Assembly: GCA_022828595.1 (NCBI GenBank)
Contig: JAKGHH010000001.1
Span: forward strand, 209,436,348-209,500,347
Source of the DNA: Nelumbo lutea
Lineage: Eukaryota; Streptophyta; Magnoliopsida; Proteales; Nelumbonaceae
Direction of reading: 5' to 3'
DNA: 64,000 bases
The translations under genes and the position numbers were made by a program. The notes under the pieces are model-generated. The model searched no databases and was not told the DNA's origin. It was given only the letters and a program-made list of their open reading frames with translations. Numbering within the stretch: the first letter of the stretch is position 1; each line of letters starts with the position of its first letter. This document shows, piece by piece, positions 1 through 10,559 of this stretch.

Positions 1-309
1 CATTTATCATATTCATACAAAGCATACACATCATAATGGCATTATAAATCACCTTTCATCATCCCCTCTCAAACATGCATCACATATAGTATAAATTATA
101 AAGGGTAAATTTCTTGAATTACCCTTATGGTATAGCTAATTGACTATTGTACTCTTACTGTTTGAAAATTGACTAAGGCTATCCTTACTCTTTCTGACAA
201 TTGACTAATACTTTCCTTACGGTTAGCACCCCTTAATGTTTGTTAACAAAAAGACTATTTTACCCTTTATTCTTCTTCAAATTTTCAAAATAAAACAAGA
301 AAAAAGGGG

Positions 310-328
310 GAGAGAGAGAGAGAGAGAG
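310..328. repeat. (GA)n microsatellite
   Basis: Uninterrupted GA dinucleotide run just inside the left TIR of the Mutator-like element. Confidence 0.95.
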
Positions 329-474
329 GGTACATGTCTAGATACCACTTTCTTCAATGAGTCTGATTTCTAATGCTAGTGGATCAGCTTCCGATTTCCA
401 TTAAGTTCTGGATGGAACTAGCATTGGCATGGAGGGCATCAACGATTTCCCTCCACTGATTATCTCTCCAGTGA

Positions 475-480
<6 letters not shown>

Positions 481-519
<39 letters not shown>
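481..519. repeat. (CT)n microsatellite
   Basis: About 19 CT units. The apparent Ser/Leu-rich reading frame over it (429-629) is an artefact of this repeat. Confidence 0.97.
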
Positions 520-521
<2 letters not shown>

Positions 522-660
522 TTTTCTCTTTTCTTCTCCTTCTTCTTCCCGCCTTCTACCATTTTTGCCAGCTTTTTTGGTGGTTTTCTCTTTCCCTCAA
601 TCTCTCGATCATTTCTCTCTCTTCTTTAAAAATAATTCACAGGAAGCAAAATTAATTATC

Positions 661-815
661 AAAACAACTTCATCTGATAACTGATTCAAGACACCCATTA
701 AATCATAAAACAACTGCTTCCCGGATAAATTAGACATCAAAACAGCTTCATCTGATCACTGATTCAGAACACCCATTAAATCACAAAACATCAGCTTCCC
801 AGGAGAAAAAATTAA
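661..815. repeat. Two-copy tandem duplication, ~78-bp unit
   Basis: The block starting AAAACAACTTCATCTGATAA at 661 recurs at 739 (AAAACAGCTTCATCTGATCA) with the same following words (CTGATTCA, ACACCCATTAAATCA, GCTTCCC). Copies differ at several bases. It lies inside the Mutator-like element. Confidence 0.85.
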
Positions 816-834
816 TTCATAGGACAACAAATAA

Positions 835-919
835 TGTCCCAAATTTTTTGACATAAATAGTGTGATTATTTCTAAGAAAGAAAATAAAATAGTTAATAGT
901 GTTCCAAAAATTTGGGACA
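835..919. repeat. Inverted repeat (hairpin)
   Basis: TGTCCCAAATTTTTTG at 835 pairs with CCAAAAATTTGGGACA ending at 919, giving arms of about 15 bp around a ~53-bp AT-rich loop. It could be a tiny MITE inside the Mutator-like element; no target duplication was found. Confidence 0.7.
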
Positions 920-1652
920 CAGGTTTTCCAAGCGCCAAAACATGTTGCTTCTGAACAATCACCACAAATGCTATCGCGCGTCTGCTTGTAGTGCACCTAC
1001 GGTGCAGTAAGGCTGTTAATCACCGACATGCCAAAGCCCTCTATCCTCTATCTCTGCCCTGACAGATTTATTTTTCTACCTTTTTTTTACTTGAAGATGT
1101 TAAGAGATTACGAGAAAATGAAAGATGGATTTGAGAAAACCACCTACTTTTTCTTCTTTTTATTGGTTTCCGCCCTCTACTTTCGACACAACGAGCATGT
1201 GGTGCTCATTGCTGACGATGAACTTGACGGTGCTCATTCTTGGTTAGCAACTCTACATTGTCCTCTTCTGGATCCTCACCTCGTTAGGGACAAGACGAGT
1301 GATATTCCACAAATGGCAAACGAGCGGTGGTGGTTCGATCTACGGATTTGGTACTTCCCTCTCCACCACCTCTCTTCTCCCTCTTTCGTCAGTTCCTCAG
1401 ATGTTGAAGGTTAGGGTTTTGCAAATGTCGATGCCAGAAGATATAACAAGGGTAAATCAGGTATTTTTAAAAGTTATAACCGTCACATGACACACATTTG
1501 AATGGTTTATAACAAAACGTTAATGATAAGAGAAGTATTAATCAATTGTCAATAGCAGTAAATATAGCGTTAATCAATTTTCAAACATAAGAATACACTT
1601 AATCAATTAGCTAAATCATAAGAATAAATTACAAATTTTATCCAAGTATAAA

Positions 1653-2187
1653 TGTTGCCCCATGTCCAAACCTAACAGTGACCATTGGCTCGGCTGGACT
1701 GGGTTTAGCACTAGATTTGGGCCCAACTCAATAATTAAATTTTACAAAATGCATATAACATTTTGTATCATAATATGAAAAATGTAATTGATATATAAAT
1801 AATATATTGAGGGCAAAGTCGTGCCTGAGCCAAATACTTAGGCTAGACGCAGTCCCGAACACAAAACTTAGGGCGAAGCCCAAAAATTTTCAACCCATCG
1901 ACGTCATTTTAACCGACCCAATACCCATCCCTAGCCGAGTTGGGTCGGATTGCATGTTGCTTCTTGGTGTAAAACTATAATTGTCACCAAAATAATAAAA
2001 GAAAGCCACAAAAAACATGGGCTAAACTAAGCTTTTAATAGTCAAAAAGCACAAGGGATAATACCCAATATAAATATTAAATAGCAAAAGCAAAAGCAAC
2101 GTCTGATAAGATTGGTATTCGTTTCTCCCATGCATCATGTATGGAATGTATCCTTTTTTTATAATAAATTTAAATTAAATATTATAA
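1653..2187. other. Intergenic; decayed repeat, no gene
   Basis: No coding signal. Words such as CTGGACTGGGTTTAG, GGGCCCAACTC and CCGAGTTGGGTCGG at 1680-1960 resemble the GGGCC-rich subterminal repeats of non-autonomous hAT elements seen elsewhere in this window. No TIR or target duplication could be fixed. Confidence 0.5.
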
Positions 2188-2195
2188 TATAAATA
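2188..2195 (+). promoter_or_regulatory. TATA box of the zinc-finger gene
   Basis: TATAAATA lies just before an abrupt rise in GC content at about 2220, where the 5' untranslated region probably begins. Spacing to the start codon (about 530 bp) needs the 5'UTR intron proposed at 2472-2707. Confidence 0.5.
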
Positions 2196-2471
2196 GATAA
2201 ATAAGGAGCCAATCTCTCGGTGTCCCCCTTTATCGGCGCACTGCTGCTATCAATTAATCAGAGCTTAGCTCCGCAGGGCGGAGGATGAGGTGATCGCCTA
2301 TCCGGCTGCGTCCGACTTCCGATGTCGGAGATAGACGGCTTTATTGCGGCTCCGAACTTCTATTTATCTCTCCTCTGAGTTTCAGTCATTTGTTCTTGTT
2401 TTTCTTTTCCGATTTTTAGGTTTTCTTTTTAACAGATTATTGGTCGCGTGATCGACGGATAGGTGAAACAG

Positions 2472-2707
2472 GTATTAGATGATTGGATGTTGATTTGGGT
2501 TTTCACTTTTCACGGGCACTACGGGCTCCTTTTTTTTTTTTTTTTTTCTGTTGTTTATTTTGATTTTTGTTCTTTTTAAACTCTGTTTTGTCTGCTCTAT
2601 CTATTATACGTTTACAATGGTTCATCCCTTTTAATGTGCAACGTATCCGTGGATCTTGATTTTGGTCTGGGTTTAGGGTTTTCGGGTGATTTGTCGTTGA
2701 TCATCAG
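2472..2707 (+). other. Putative 5'UTR intron of the zinc-finger gene
   Basis: Donor AAACAG|GTATTAG and acceptor TGATCATCAG|GCGG bound a T-rich stretch that includes a long poly-T run near 2531-2547. The acceptor lies 18 bases before the ATG. The intron is inferred from splice consensus and composition only. Confidence 0.5.
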
Positions 2708-2725
2708 GCGGAAAGAGAACCAGCC

Positions 2726-3040
2726 ATGACTGGAAAGGCAAAGCCTAAGAAGCACACGGCCAAGGAGATCGCCGCCAAGGTCGATGCTGCTACCACTAAT
2801 AGAGGAGGAGGCAAGGCAGGGCTCGCCGACCGTTCCGGGCTCGACAAGGGTGGCCACGCCAAGTTCGAATGCCCTCACTGTAAGATCACTGCTCCTGATG
2901 TCAAATCTATGCAGATACACCACGATGCTAAACACCCTAAGATCCCCTTCGACGAGGCCAAGGTCGTCAACTTGCACGCCAGCCATTCCGTCGATCCAGC
3001 TAAGCCACGTCCTGGTGTCCGTGGAAGTTTTAAGAAGTAG
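2726..3040 (+). CDS. Small C2H2-like zinc-finger protein (104 aa)
   Basis: This intact single-exon frame encodes a lysine-rich 104-residue protein. Its N-terminus (MTGKAKPKKHTAKEIAAK) is basic, followed by a Gly/Ala-rich linker. A single zinc-finger-like motif lies around residues 50-70: CPHC at 51-54, then His at about 67 and 73 (QIHHDAKHP). The C-terminal tail is basic and ends GVRGSFKK. The layout matches a small, widely conserved plant protein annotated only as zinc-finger-like; I recognise the family but know no established function. The gene has codon-rich GC content unlike the flanking DNA, a TATA box upstream and no internal stops, so it looks functional. An AATAAA at 3582-3587 could be the poly(A) signal. 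Nucleic-acid binding is a family-level guess. Confidence 0.9.
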   Translation: MTGKAKPKKHTAKEIAAKVDAATTNRGGGKAGLADRSGLDKGGHAKFECPHCKITAPDVKSMQIHHDAKHPKIPFDEAKVVNLHASHSVDPAKPRPGVRGSFKK

Positions 3041-4458
3041 AGGGATGCCTCTTGTTCCTTTTGGTTCATCTCTTCCCTTCTTTTATTTTCTTTCTACAAA
3101 GTATATTAGTAGGAGTCTTGGGAATGTTAGAACCCATTACTACCCTTCTTACTTCTTCTGGTGAGACCATAAATCTAAGGTGGGGAGGGTTTACAAAGAT
3201 TCCTTCTAAAGATCCAAGGAGGTAACTCTTTTGATGTCTATAAGTTGGTTGCTTCTGTTTCATGAATCGAATATATGTTGCATATCTATCCTTTTGTTGT
3301 AATCTGCTCAATTGATGCCCTAATATTTGTGAATCAGTGTGGTTATGCATTCTCAATAGATGTCCTATTTCTTGATAAACTTTTTTTTTTCTTTCTGCTG
3401 CGTTTATTTCAATGCAGGAAAGGTTGGATAACTCTGTTTTTGTAGTGGAAACTTCCATCCCTCCTACATTGAAAAGCCTTAGTTTCTTTGCTATAAAATT
3501 TAATTGAACTTTCTATTCATTACTTATAATTTTTCCATTTATATGCATTGCAATATGTCTATTAATTAGGTATGTTTATGCAATAAAAAAATTTTAACTT
3601 TAGATAATTGAAAGTTACTAATAGAGATTATACTATTTTGAGAAATTAAGACGTGTTCATGGTGAAATGCAGAAAGGAAACGGCAGAATGCGTTGCATTG
3701 CTGAAGAGAAACTTCAATTCATGAAGTTGTATCTCTATATTGTTCAAAAAAGTAGGTAATTTATTAGTTGAAAGTAACTAGTGTGGGTGTGCAAGCGGAC
3801 TGTTACAAATTGGAAAAAGACTTTTTAGAAAAGTTCAGGATCAACTATTGTATCAGGTTTACTGTTCAGATTTATTATTCCATATCATTTGGGAATTGGC
3901 TATAGAAGTGTTAAATGAAGTTGATGTCATTGAATAAAGTGACTTACTCGATGAATAGCCTTGGATATTTTATGAGTTAATTCATGTTGAATATTGTATT
4001 GGAAAGAGGATGAGCAAAAAATAGGGTTCTATCCTTCCATTTAGTGATAATAAATGGGATTGGGAGTGATTTTCCTAAGAGGATGATGAGTCTGTAGAAT
4101 GCAATGGCATTCATGGCGAAGTAGGGAATTATTAATGCTTTGATGAGATGGAGTGTATACTTTTTTGATAACTTATTATATGGATGTGCTAATAATAAGA
4201 CTTCTTATATGACCAGTTAAGATCTCTTTATGGAGCCAAGTAGAAGCGATTTCATTTCATTTGAATGTGTATCGTGCATTCAACAATGTTGCTATAAAAA
4301 TGGAGTTTTTCTCTTTTGTTGGTAATGTTCCTACAATGACTTTTAAACCCCTAACAAGTTTGCAAACCAGGTAGAGTTGGAAGCTTGGGCTTTGGTGCTT
4401 CAAGATCTATAAGAAAGCTACTCTGATGTGGCTATGGATGTTTGGGCAGTCAGCATGT
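3041..4458. other. 3'UTR of the zinc-finger gene, then intergenic
   Basis: The first ~500 bases are probably 3' untranslated sequence (possible AATAAA at 3582). From about 3650 on I see AT-rich DNA without coding potential or a clear repeat. Confidence 0.5.
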
Positions 4459-4492
4459 ACATACAGACAGACAGACATACAGACAGACAGAC
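4459..4492. repeat. (ACAG)n microsatellite
   Basis: ACAGACAG-type tetranucleotide run with two ATAC interruptions. Confidence 0.9.
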
Positions 4493-4689
4493 TAATGTCT
4501 GCAAACCAGGTAGACTTGTGTGTTCTATTATAAAAATGTCCCACACTTATATGGTTCTCTTGAGTCCAAGATATCATGAATGCAGATTAGGTAATTCAAG
4601 GCCTTCAGGAGTTGGAGTTTTCAGGATATTTTTTATGATAAAAAATCTTCTCTGTACCATATGACTGGGAGATTAAGGGCAGATTTAGC

Positions 4690-5040
4690 AGAACTTCTAG
4701 TATTACTACAAACCCCAAAACTTTAGAAATTTATTGGTCAGAGGGGATTTAAAAATGGTATTGTGATGCTTGATGGACAACGCTAGATGTTTTGTAAACA
4801 TAGGCACATTTATGAGGGAGTAAAATTTTTGCTGGATTGTTGTATTAGCGAAAGAAGTGCGAATTCTTTTGCTAATGTATTAGCAAAACGAGGGGTGGGT
4901 AGAGAACTTCTGTTTTGGGCTTAGTTGTAACTGAAATGAGAATTCACTGGGAGCTAAGAGAGATTATCTGTCCCATTTCCTTGCTGCTTGTACTACGTTT
5001 TGAATTTCTAATAAAGCCTTACAGTTATTGATAAAAAATA
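4690..5040 (+). mobile_element. L1-type LINE fragment (RNase H end and 3' tail)
   Basis: Read on the + strand with frameshifts, this gives the end of the RNase H-like domain of a plant L1 LINE: GDLKM..., then KHRHIYEGVKFLLD, then RSANSFANVLAKRGVGREL. The ANSFA(D/N)xLAKxG word is the family's C-terminal signature; its usual D is N here. It is followed by a 3'UTR ending in TTATTGATAAAAAATA, the tail shared by other L1 ends in this window. It is 5'-truncated and non-functional. Confidence 0.75.
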
Positions 5041-5049
5041 TCTGCTAAT

Positions 5050-5198
5050 AACATTATATAGTCGGACTTAGAGATCAGCCAACAGTTTGGTGATGCGTTT
5101 GCAAGGAAAGGGGTTGATAGAAATCAGATGTATTGGAGGATGGTCTATCAGCTGGATGGTTGTATTCCAATATAAAAAAAAAAAGAAAAGATAAAAAA
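5050..5198 (+). mobile_element. Second L1-type LINE 3' end
   Basis: Directly after the previous tail, the translation ISQQFGDAFARKGVDRNQMYW matches the L1 RNase H C-terminus again, and the piece ends in an A-rich run (5174-5198). Two different L1 3' ends therefore sit head to tail. Confidence 0.65.
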
Positions 5199-5577
5199 GG
5201 GAAGAGAGGGGGCAGGGGGGTAGGTAGCCTGGTGGGTTTGATAAAAACTGCCCTATACTTTTGATTTGGGAAATCCTTCCAAGTCTGGTGGAATAAGATC
5301 GCTGGAGGTTTTATTGTTTAAATGTAACATTTATTTACATAGTTTCTCCAGTCTCATGCAGATATGCTGGAACTGGGGTTGTTAATGGATCAGATTCAAA
5401 TCAGATATACCAGGATCCAAATACAATTCATTAATGGTTGGATACAAATCAAATCATATGGTCAGATTCAGAATAGAGTTGAATCAGATTTAGAAACTAT
5501 GCATTCTTAGTTATTAAGTAATGATCAAAATATTATATATTATTAATAAAATGAATGAGTTGTGACTTGATTAGTCT
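5199..5577. other. No gene seen
   Basis: AT-rich DNA with repeated CAGATTCA/AAATCAGAT words (5385-5490), probably an eroded repeat. No coding signal. Confidence 0.4.
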
Positions 5578-5760
5578 TTCCTTTTTGAGGTTATAGAGAA
5601 ATTTGGGTTGGGGGAAAGGTGGAGATTGTGGATTAAGGGGTGCTTGAGCTTGGTGCAATATTCAATCCTGAACAATGGTTATGGTTTTGCTAGAGAATTT
5701 TCCCAGCTAAAAGAGGCTTGAAATGGGGTGACCATTTATCCCCTTTCCTTTTTTACTTTG

Positions 5761-6589
5761 GCTTAAAATAAGTGCTTAAAAAGAAGTGTTTATTCGAATA
5801 AGCGCTTATTTGCATTTGTCACCCAGCTTTATGAAGTGCTTATTTTATGTTGGGCGTTTGGTGGCCTTTTCCTCCAATAAGCACTTGTGACTCTTAAAAA
5901 ATAAGCACTTATTTTTTGAAGTCCATTTTTTTTCAAATTTTCAAAAATATCTAATCCAAAGTGAATGAATAAAAGTGCTATGACAGAAGTGCTTTCATAA
6001 AAGTGATTTTATAAAAGTACTTTTGTTAATGCGATTTTATGGAAGTGCTTTTGTAAAAGTACTTTTATAAAAGTAATTTCATAAAAATGCTTTTATAAAT
6101 GTACTTTTGCAAAAGTGCTTTCATGTAAAAGTACTTTCATAAAAGTTATTTTGTAAAAGTATTTTTATAGAAGTGCTTTTGTAAAAATACTTCCATAAAA
6201 GTTATTTTGTAAAAGTATTTTTATAGAAGTGCTTTCGTAAAAGTACTTTCATAAAAGTGCTTTCGTAAAAGCACTTTGTTTTCATAAGTGTTTCCGTAAA
6301 AGTACTTTACTTTTCTAAAAGTAATGATATTGTTGCTAAAAGCAACAATATTGAAAGGGTATAATTGGTATTTTAAAATTTTATAGGGGATAATTTTGGG
6401 AGAAAAATATTGAATAAGTTCTTATTGTATGAGCAATTGAAAAAAAGCTAGAAATATGGGCTCAAAAAATAAGTCCTTATTTTTAAAATAAGCACTTATT
6501 TTAGGCTTATTTCCCAAGCACCAATAAGTGCTTAATGGTGTGGTCCTAGCCCAAATAAGCACTTATTTTTAAGTACTCCCAAACATGAC
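5761..6589. mobile_element. Non-autonomous TIR element (hAT-like) inside the L1 RT
   Basis: L1 coding stops after SPFLF and resumes at 6590. CTTTG flanks both sides (5756-5760 and 6590-6594), a possible short target duplication. Both ends are built from palindromes of the form AATAAGTGCTTATT: at least nine copies, at about 5765, 5800, 5836, 5876, 5900, 6470, 6485, 6520 and 6555. Between them lies the 14-bp array. No transposase was seen. Such clustered subterminal palindromes are typical transposase-binding regions of hAT elements. The superfamily call is inference because a clean 8-bp duplication is missing. Confidence 0.6.
5950..6335. repeat. Palindromic 14-bp minisatellite (AAAAGTRCTTTTRT)
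   Basis: About 27 degenerate copies of a 12-bp palindrome, AAAAGTACTTTT or AAAAGTGCTTTT, each followed by two variable bases. A closely related array occurs at 56155-56735. Confidence 0.9.
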
Positions 6590-7976
6590 CTTTGATAATT
6601 TAATCAAAGGCTGGAGGGGGTGGGAAGGGCTAGGAGTGTAGTTACTCATTTGTAGTTTGTAGATGACATAATCCTGTTTTCTAGGACAATAGCCCTGAGT
6701 CCCTTGGAAATTTAAAGATTCTTGTTGGTTCTTTTGAGAAATTATCTAATTTAAGGATCAACTTGGGGAAAAGCTGTTTGGTGGGACAGACTTTTGCAAG
6801 AAGAGGAGGTCCTTAGAATAGCGAAGTTCTTAGGTTGTAAAGTCAAAAACTAGCCCTTGGAGTACCTAGGGCTTCCCTTGGGTGGAAACCCAAGATATGA
6901 GAGTGTCTAGGAGCCCGTGTTAGAGAAAATTGCTAAAGAAATTGGCATGAAAAAAATTACGTTTCTTTGGGAGGGAGGATAATCTTTTGACCAAAGCCAT
7001 CTAAGCCAACTACCCATCTACTTCTTATCCACTTTTCGTATCCTTGTTAAAATTGTTGGGCTTGTAGAAAAGTTAATGAGGGATTTCTTGTGGGAACCGG
7101 GAGATAGAAAGAAAGACCACTTGGTGAAATGGGAACAAGTAAGTAAATCTAAAGAGAAGGATGGGCTTGGAATAGGAAATTTAGTCCTAAAGAATTTAGT
7201 TCTCCTAGGAAAGTTGCTATGGAGGTTTCCCCTAGAAAGAGATAGGCTCTTCCACAAGGTTATTAAAAGCATACATGGTCGTTCGGACAATGGCTAGGAT
7301 GCAATGGTAAAACCCCCATTGAAACTCCACTATCTCCTTGAAAAGCAATTTATGAGGTATATCCCTCTTTTGTTAACCTTATTTGTTTTGAGGTGGGGAA
7401 TGGATTGAGTGTTTTGTTTTGGGAGGACCTTTAATTAGGTAAACAACCACTAAAGGGCCAATTCTCTGTGCTTTATGCATTCTCCAATTACAAATTTGAA
7501 CCCATTTCTTAGTTTGTGAACTTCTTTGCCTCGGGTTTAAATTGGGACTTTGGATTCAGAAGGGTCTTTGGAAATGGAGTGTGAATAGCTCATCCTTTTT
7601 TTGACTAGACTTAACTTTTTCTTTGGGGGTGATTTTCCAGGTGAAAGAAATTTGGAGTAAGGCAATCCCTCCTAAAATTTAGGCCTTATGTCCGAAGTTT
7701 TCCTTGGAAAGATTAACACCTATGACATCTGCAGAAACCAAGGCCAAATAAGTGTTTATCCCCTTACATGTGTTTCCTTTGCAAAAAAAAAAAAAAATGG
7801 TGAAGCTATATCCTATTATCTTTTTATCTTTTTTTTTGATAATTATCCTCTATCTTTTTATCTTGTCTTTTGTATTGGGATCATCTTTGTTCTCTCTGAG
7901 TGTAGGTGGGCTCCTCCTCAGGATGTGGTGGGTCTCTTTGACCCAAACTTCTTGAGACAACCAAAGAGAAGGGGAA

Positions 7977-8124
7977 GGTTGTTGTGGAAAGCAACGAGGC
8001 CGCCAACATAGTTGTGAAGGCGATGTCTAGGCAGGTGCATAGGTGGGGAAGGTGGTTATGGAAAGCAACGAGGCTGCCAACATAGTTGTGAAGGCGATGT
8101 CTAGGCTGGTGCATAGGTGACACT
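7977..8124. repeat. 74-bp tandem duplication
   Basis: GCAACGAGG at 7991 and 8065 lie in two near-identical 74-bp copies that span the end of L1 coding sequence and the start of the unrelated GGCGATGTCTAGGC DNA. The duplication therefore happened after that DNA had joined the L1. Confidence 0.9.
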
Positions 8125-9266
8125 TAGGCGACAAGGTGCCCTTGAAAGCTTGCCTTGCAAATCGCCAAGCAGTTTGTTGTGTTATGAAGTATTTTTATAT
8201 TTTTTATTTTTTGAGACTATAATTATAAAATAGACATTATTAAACTACATTTTGTGTGTTTATCTACTATTTCTTTTTATTATAGTCTTATTTGTTAGGG
8301 TTTAATCAACACTTACATTGCTGAGTGTTAACCCTCAAATACTTCAAATGGTAGATTTTCTTTTTATTATTTTCTTCTTCTTTTTCTTCTTCTTCTCTTT
8401 TTTTGACTTTTTTCATTATTCTTTTTCTTCTCATGAATATGTGGATTTTCTTTACTTTTGTCATGAAAATTATGGATTATTATTAAGAAAATATGGTTAT
8501 GGAACTTAGGGAAATACTCTAGGATATATGCTTTTGACTTAAAAAAAAATTCATTGCCTAGGCAACAAGGCAATGAAGAGAGTAGGATGGAGGTGGAAAC
8601 CATTGACACAGTAAAAAATAAAAGTTACAAATTGGGTGAAGATCCTAGAAGATTTCCAAATTATCTCGCTAAATGACATTCTGAGAATTTGGAAGGAAGT
8701 GACACTTTTGGCTCAAGAAAAGGAAAGAAAATATGGACTTGAGGCCCCTAGCAACCAATTTTGTAAAGCTTTTATGGGAGTTGCATTGATAATTGGGTTG
8801 TGGCTTGGTTGGGAGGTGTTTTCCTAGACTTTGAAGGAAAGGTGCAAGTGGTGTATTCATGACCGTTAGTAAATGCTGATGCACTAACAAAAGAACTGTT
8901 TGGATTACTTCATGGACTAAAATTTGTTAAGAAATATGGATTCCACAATCTGGAGGTAAAAGAGAACTCTTAGGTGGTAATTTCTTGGGCAATTGGAGAG
9001 GATGACTGACTCTTTTAGGGCTGAGAAACTCAGCGGCCATGGAAGGAATCCAAAGAAAAGAAAAAGTTCAAATGGTTGACCAAGGATATTGAAATAAAAT
9101 ATAGCTGGGTGAAAAGAATTGCAAATTCCTTTGCTGATGTTCTAGCAAAGCAAGGGGTGAATAGGGATTCTTTTCTCTGCTTGTGGGGGGAGTTAAGATA
9201 GTTTATCTCTGTATGTAATCTTAATTGAAATTCTATGAAGGTCTTTGTTATTGATAAAAAAAAAAC

Positions 9267-9432
9267 AGCAAATGGGATGGTGGATGCTTTGGCTAAACAA
9301 TGCGCTGTTGCACAACAAATGTTTTTTGGGTAAACCTATAAAATTGTTTTTCTGGGGTGAGAACTTTCTCACATTGATGTAATATTCGAGTTTTAATTTA
9401 ATAAAATCTTCTCTTCTTGATAAAAAAACAAA
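9267..9432 (+). mobile_element. Third L1-type 3' end
   Basis: ANGMVDALAKQCAVAQQMFFG is the L1 RNase H C-terminus once more, followed by a short 3'UTR and the tail CTTGATAAAAAAACAAA. It abuts the tail of the larger L1 relic. Confidence 0.7.
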
Positions 9433-10189
9433 TAAATGATAGGTGATTGGATATTGTATATCATTAATAAAATGAGTTAAAAGTAATAACTAGGAGATTC
9501 GAACATATGACCCTTGAGTATAAAATGCATTTCTAATATCAACTTTCCTTAATAACTCTATGTTCATTCCATACAGGATTAATATCTCTTTTCTCTTTTC
9601 TTTATTTGTTCTCATTTTCGTCCTTATTTTAAAGGAATTATCATTTTCATCTGTTTGAAAATCTTTAACAAAATTTCATTATCGAAATTACTTTACAATC
9701 ATCTACATCAAGGAAAATTTCGTCGTTCTTCATGTTTTTTTCCTTGGAATAGTCTATTCACAAATATGGCCTAGGCTCTGTTTATTTTTCCCTCTTTATA
9801 AGTTTATATAGTTTATACAAAGAGATGCAATACAATCAACAATAGTGTGTTTTGATTGGTGAAAAGAAAGCATCTCAAACCACAATAGTGTGTTTTGAAC
9901 TATGCATTCGAATTCAATTGCAAAATTAGTTATTTGAATGACTCGATATTTGACAAATACTTGATTCAAACCATGCTAAAGTATTTGACAAATACTTGAA
10001 TATTCGAACCATGCTATATTCAATTTCGTCTAAATACTTAAATATTTGAATTGATTCAAAATGCTTAACCACATCTTAATTCAACATTAGAAACCCTAAC
10101 CTAGATATCAAGAAAATCAAAAGCAGCACCCTTTGGCACTCATATTGTGATCTTGTTCATGCTGTTTGAACAATTGAGTTATAGAATTG

Positions 10190-10224
<35 letters not shown>

Positions 10225-10559
10225 CTCATTCATGCAATGTGATGAGATCTACAATACTCATTTCCTCCAAGGACATGGAGTGTGTGTCATGGCCTTGTAT
10301 TCAACTTCAAAACTATTTGTTATAACTATTTATTTCTTAATCTTCCATGTCACTAAATTTCCTCCAAGGAATGTATAATATTCCATGAAGGATTCCGTCA
10401 GACACTGAGAAAGTTTAATTTGCATCAATGCATCTTTTTATTTCAAAACTCCCTCCTGACTTATAAAGAACCCACAACCTGATGCTCCTTTCAAATATTA
10501 TACAATTCTAAAATCTGCATATTCTAGTTAGGAACCCATGAATTTTGCATAAACTAGCT
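9433..10559. other. Intergenic; (AG)n microsatellite at 10192-10222
   Basis: No gene. A TATTTGACAAATACTTG motif occurs twice (near 9945 and 9980) in AT-rich DNA. A pure GA run covers 10192-10222; the short reading frame over it is an artefact. Confidence 0.6.

Larger units (their letters stand above)
103..1643. mobile_element. Mutator-like (MULE) non-autonomous element with long TIRs
   Basis: The first ~130 bases (from GGGTAAATTTC) reappear in reverse complement at about 1515-1643, roughly 70-75 percent identical by eye, so they form long terminal inverted repeats. The 9 bases outside the left end (94-102, AATTATAAA) match those outside the right end (1644-1652, AAGTATAAA) at 8 of 9 positions. 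Long TIRs plus a 9-bp target duplication are the Mutator signature. No transposase was recognised inside. The interior holds two dinucleotide runs, a tandem duplication, a hairpin and a 128-codon open frame (1028-1414) matching nothing I know. It could be a Pack-MULE carrying a captured host fragment, but that is inference. Confidence 0.75.
5578..9266 (+). pseudogene. L1-type LINE ORF2 relic (RT, zf-RVT, RNase H)
   Basis: This is the longest LINE relic here, broken by stops and frameshifts. In order: RT words RWRLWIKGCLSLVQYSILNNG (shifted) and PAKRGLKWGDHLSPFLF; the catalytic box FVDD at 6656-6667 (plant L1s usually FADD); LEYLGLPLGGNPRYESV; the RT C-terminus FLWEPGDRKKDHLVKWEQV and GLGIGNLVLKNLVLLGK; the zf-RVT tail [13 protein letters not shown] near 7907; and the RNase H domain ending SFADVLAKQGVNRDS. 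It ends in TTATTGATAAAAAAAAA (9250-9266). The RT is split by 5761-6589. Between 8010 and about 8620 unrelated DNA separates zf-RVT from RNase H. The same subfamily occurs on the - strand at 58-60 kb. Confidence 0.85.

Noticed and set aside
429..629. 66-codon Ser/Leu-rich open frame on the + strand
   Set aside because: It is a translation of the (CT)n microsatellite and flanking pyrimidine tract.
1028..1414. 128-codon open frame inside the Mutator-like element
   Set aside because: No recognisable domain, homologue or splice context. Kept only as a possible captured fragment in the MULE entry.
2612..3458. Open frames on the - strand and in frame +3 around the zinc-finger gene
   Set aside because: Shadows of the real + strand CDS at 2726-3040 and its 3' flank.
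5950..6335. Repeat array considered as CRISPR-like
   Set aside because: The unit is a 14-bp palindrome repeated without unique spacers, in a plant transposon.
8318..8609. Phe-rich (+) and Lys/Arg-rich (-) open frames
   Set aside because: Artefacts of a CTT/poly-T tract at about 8360-8410.
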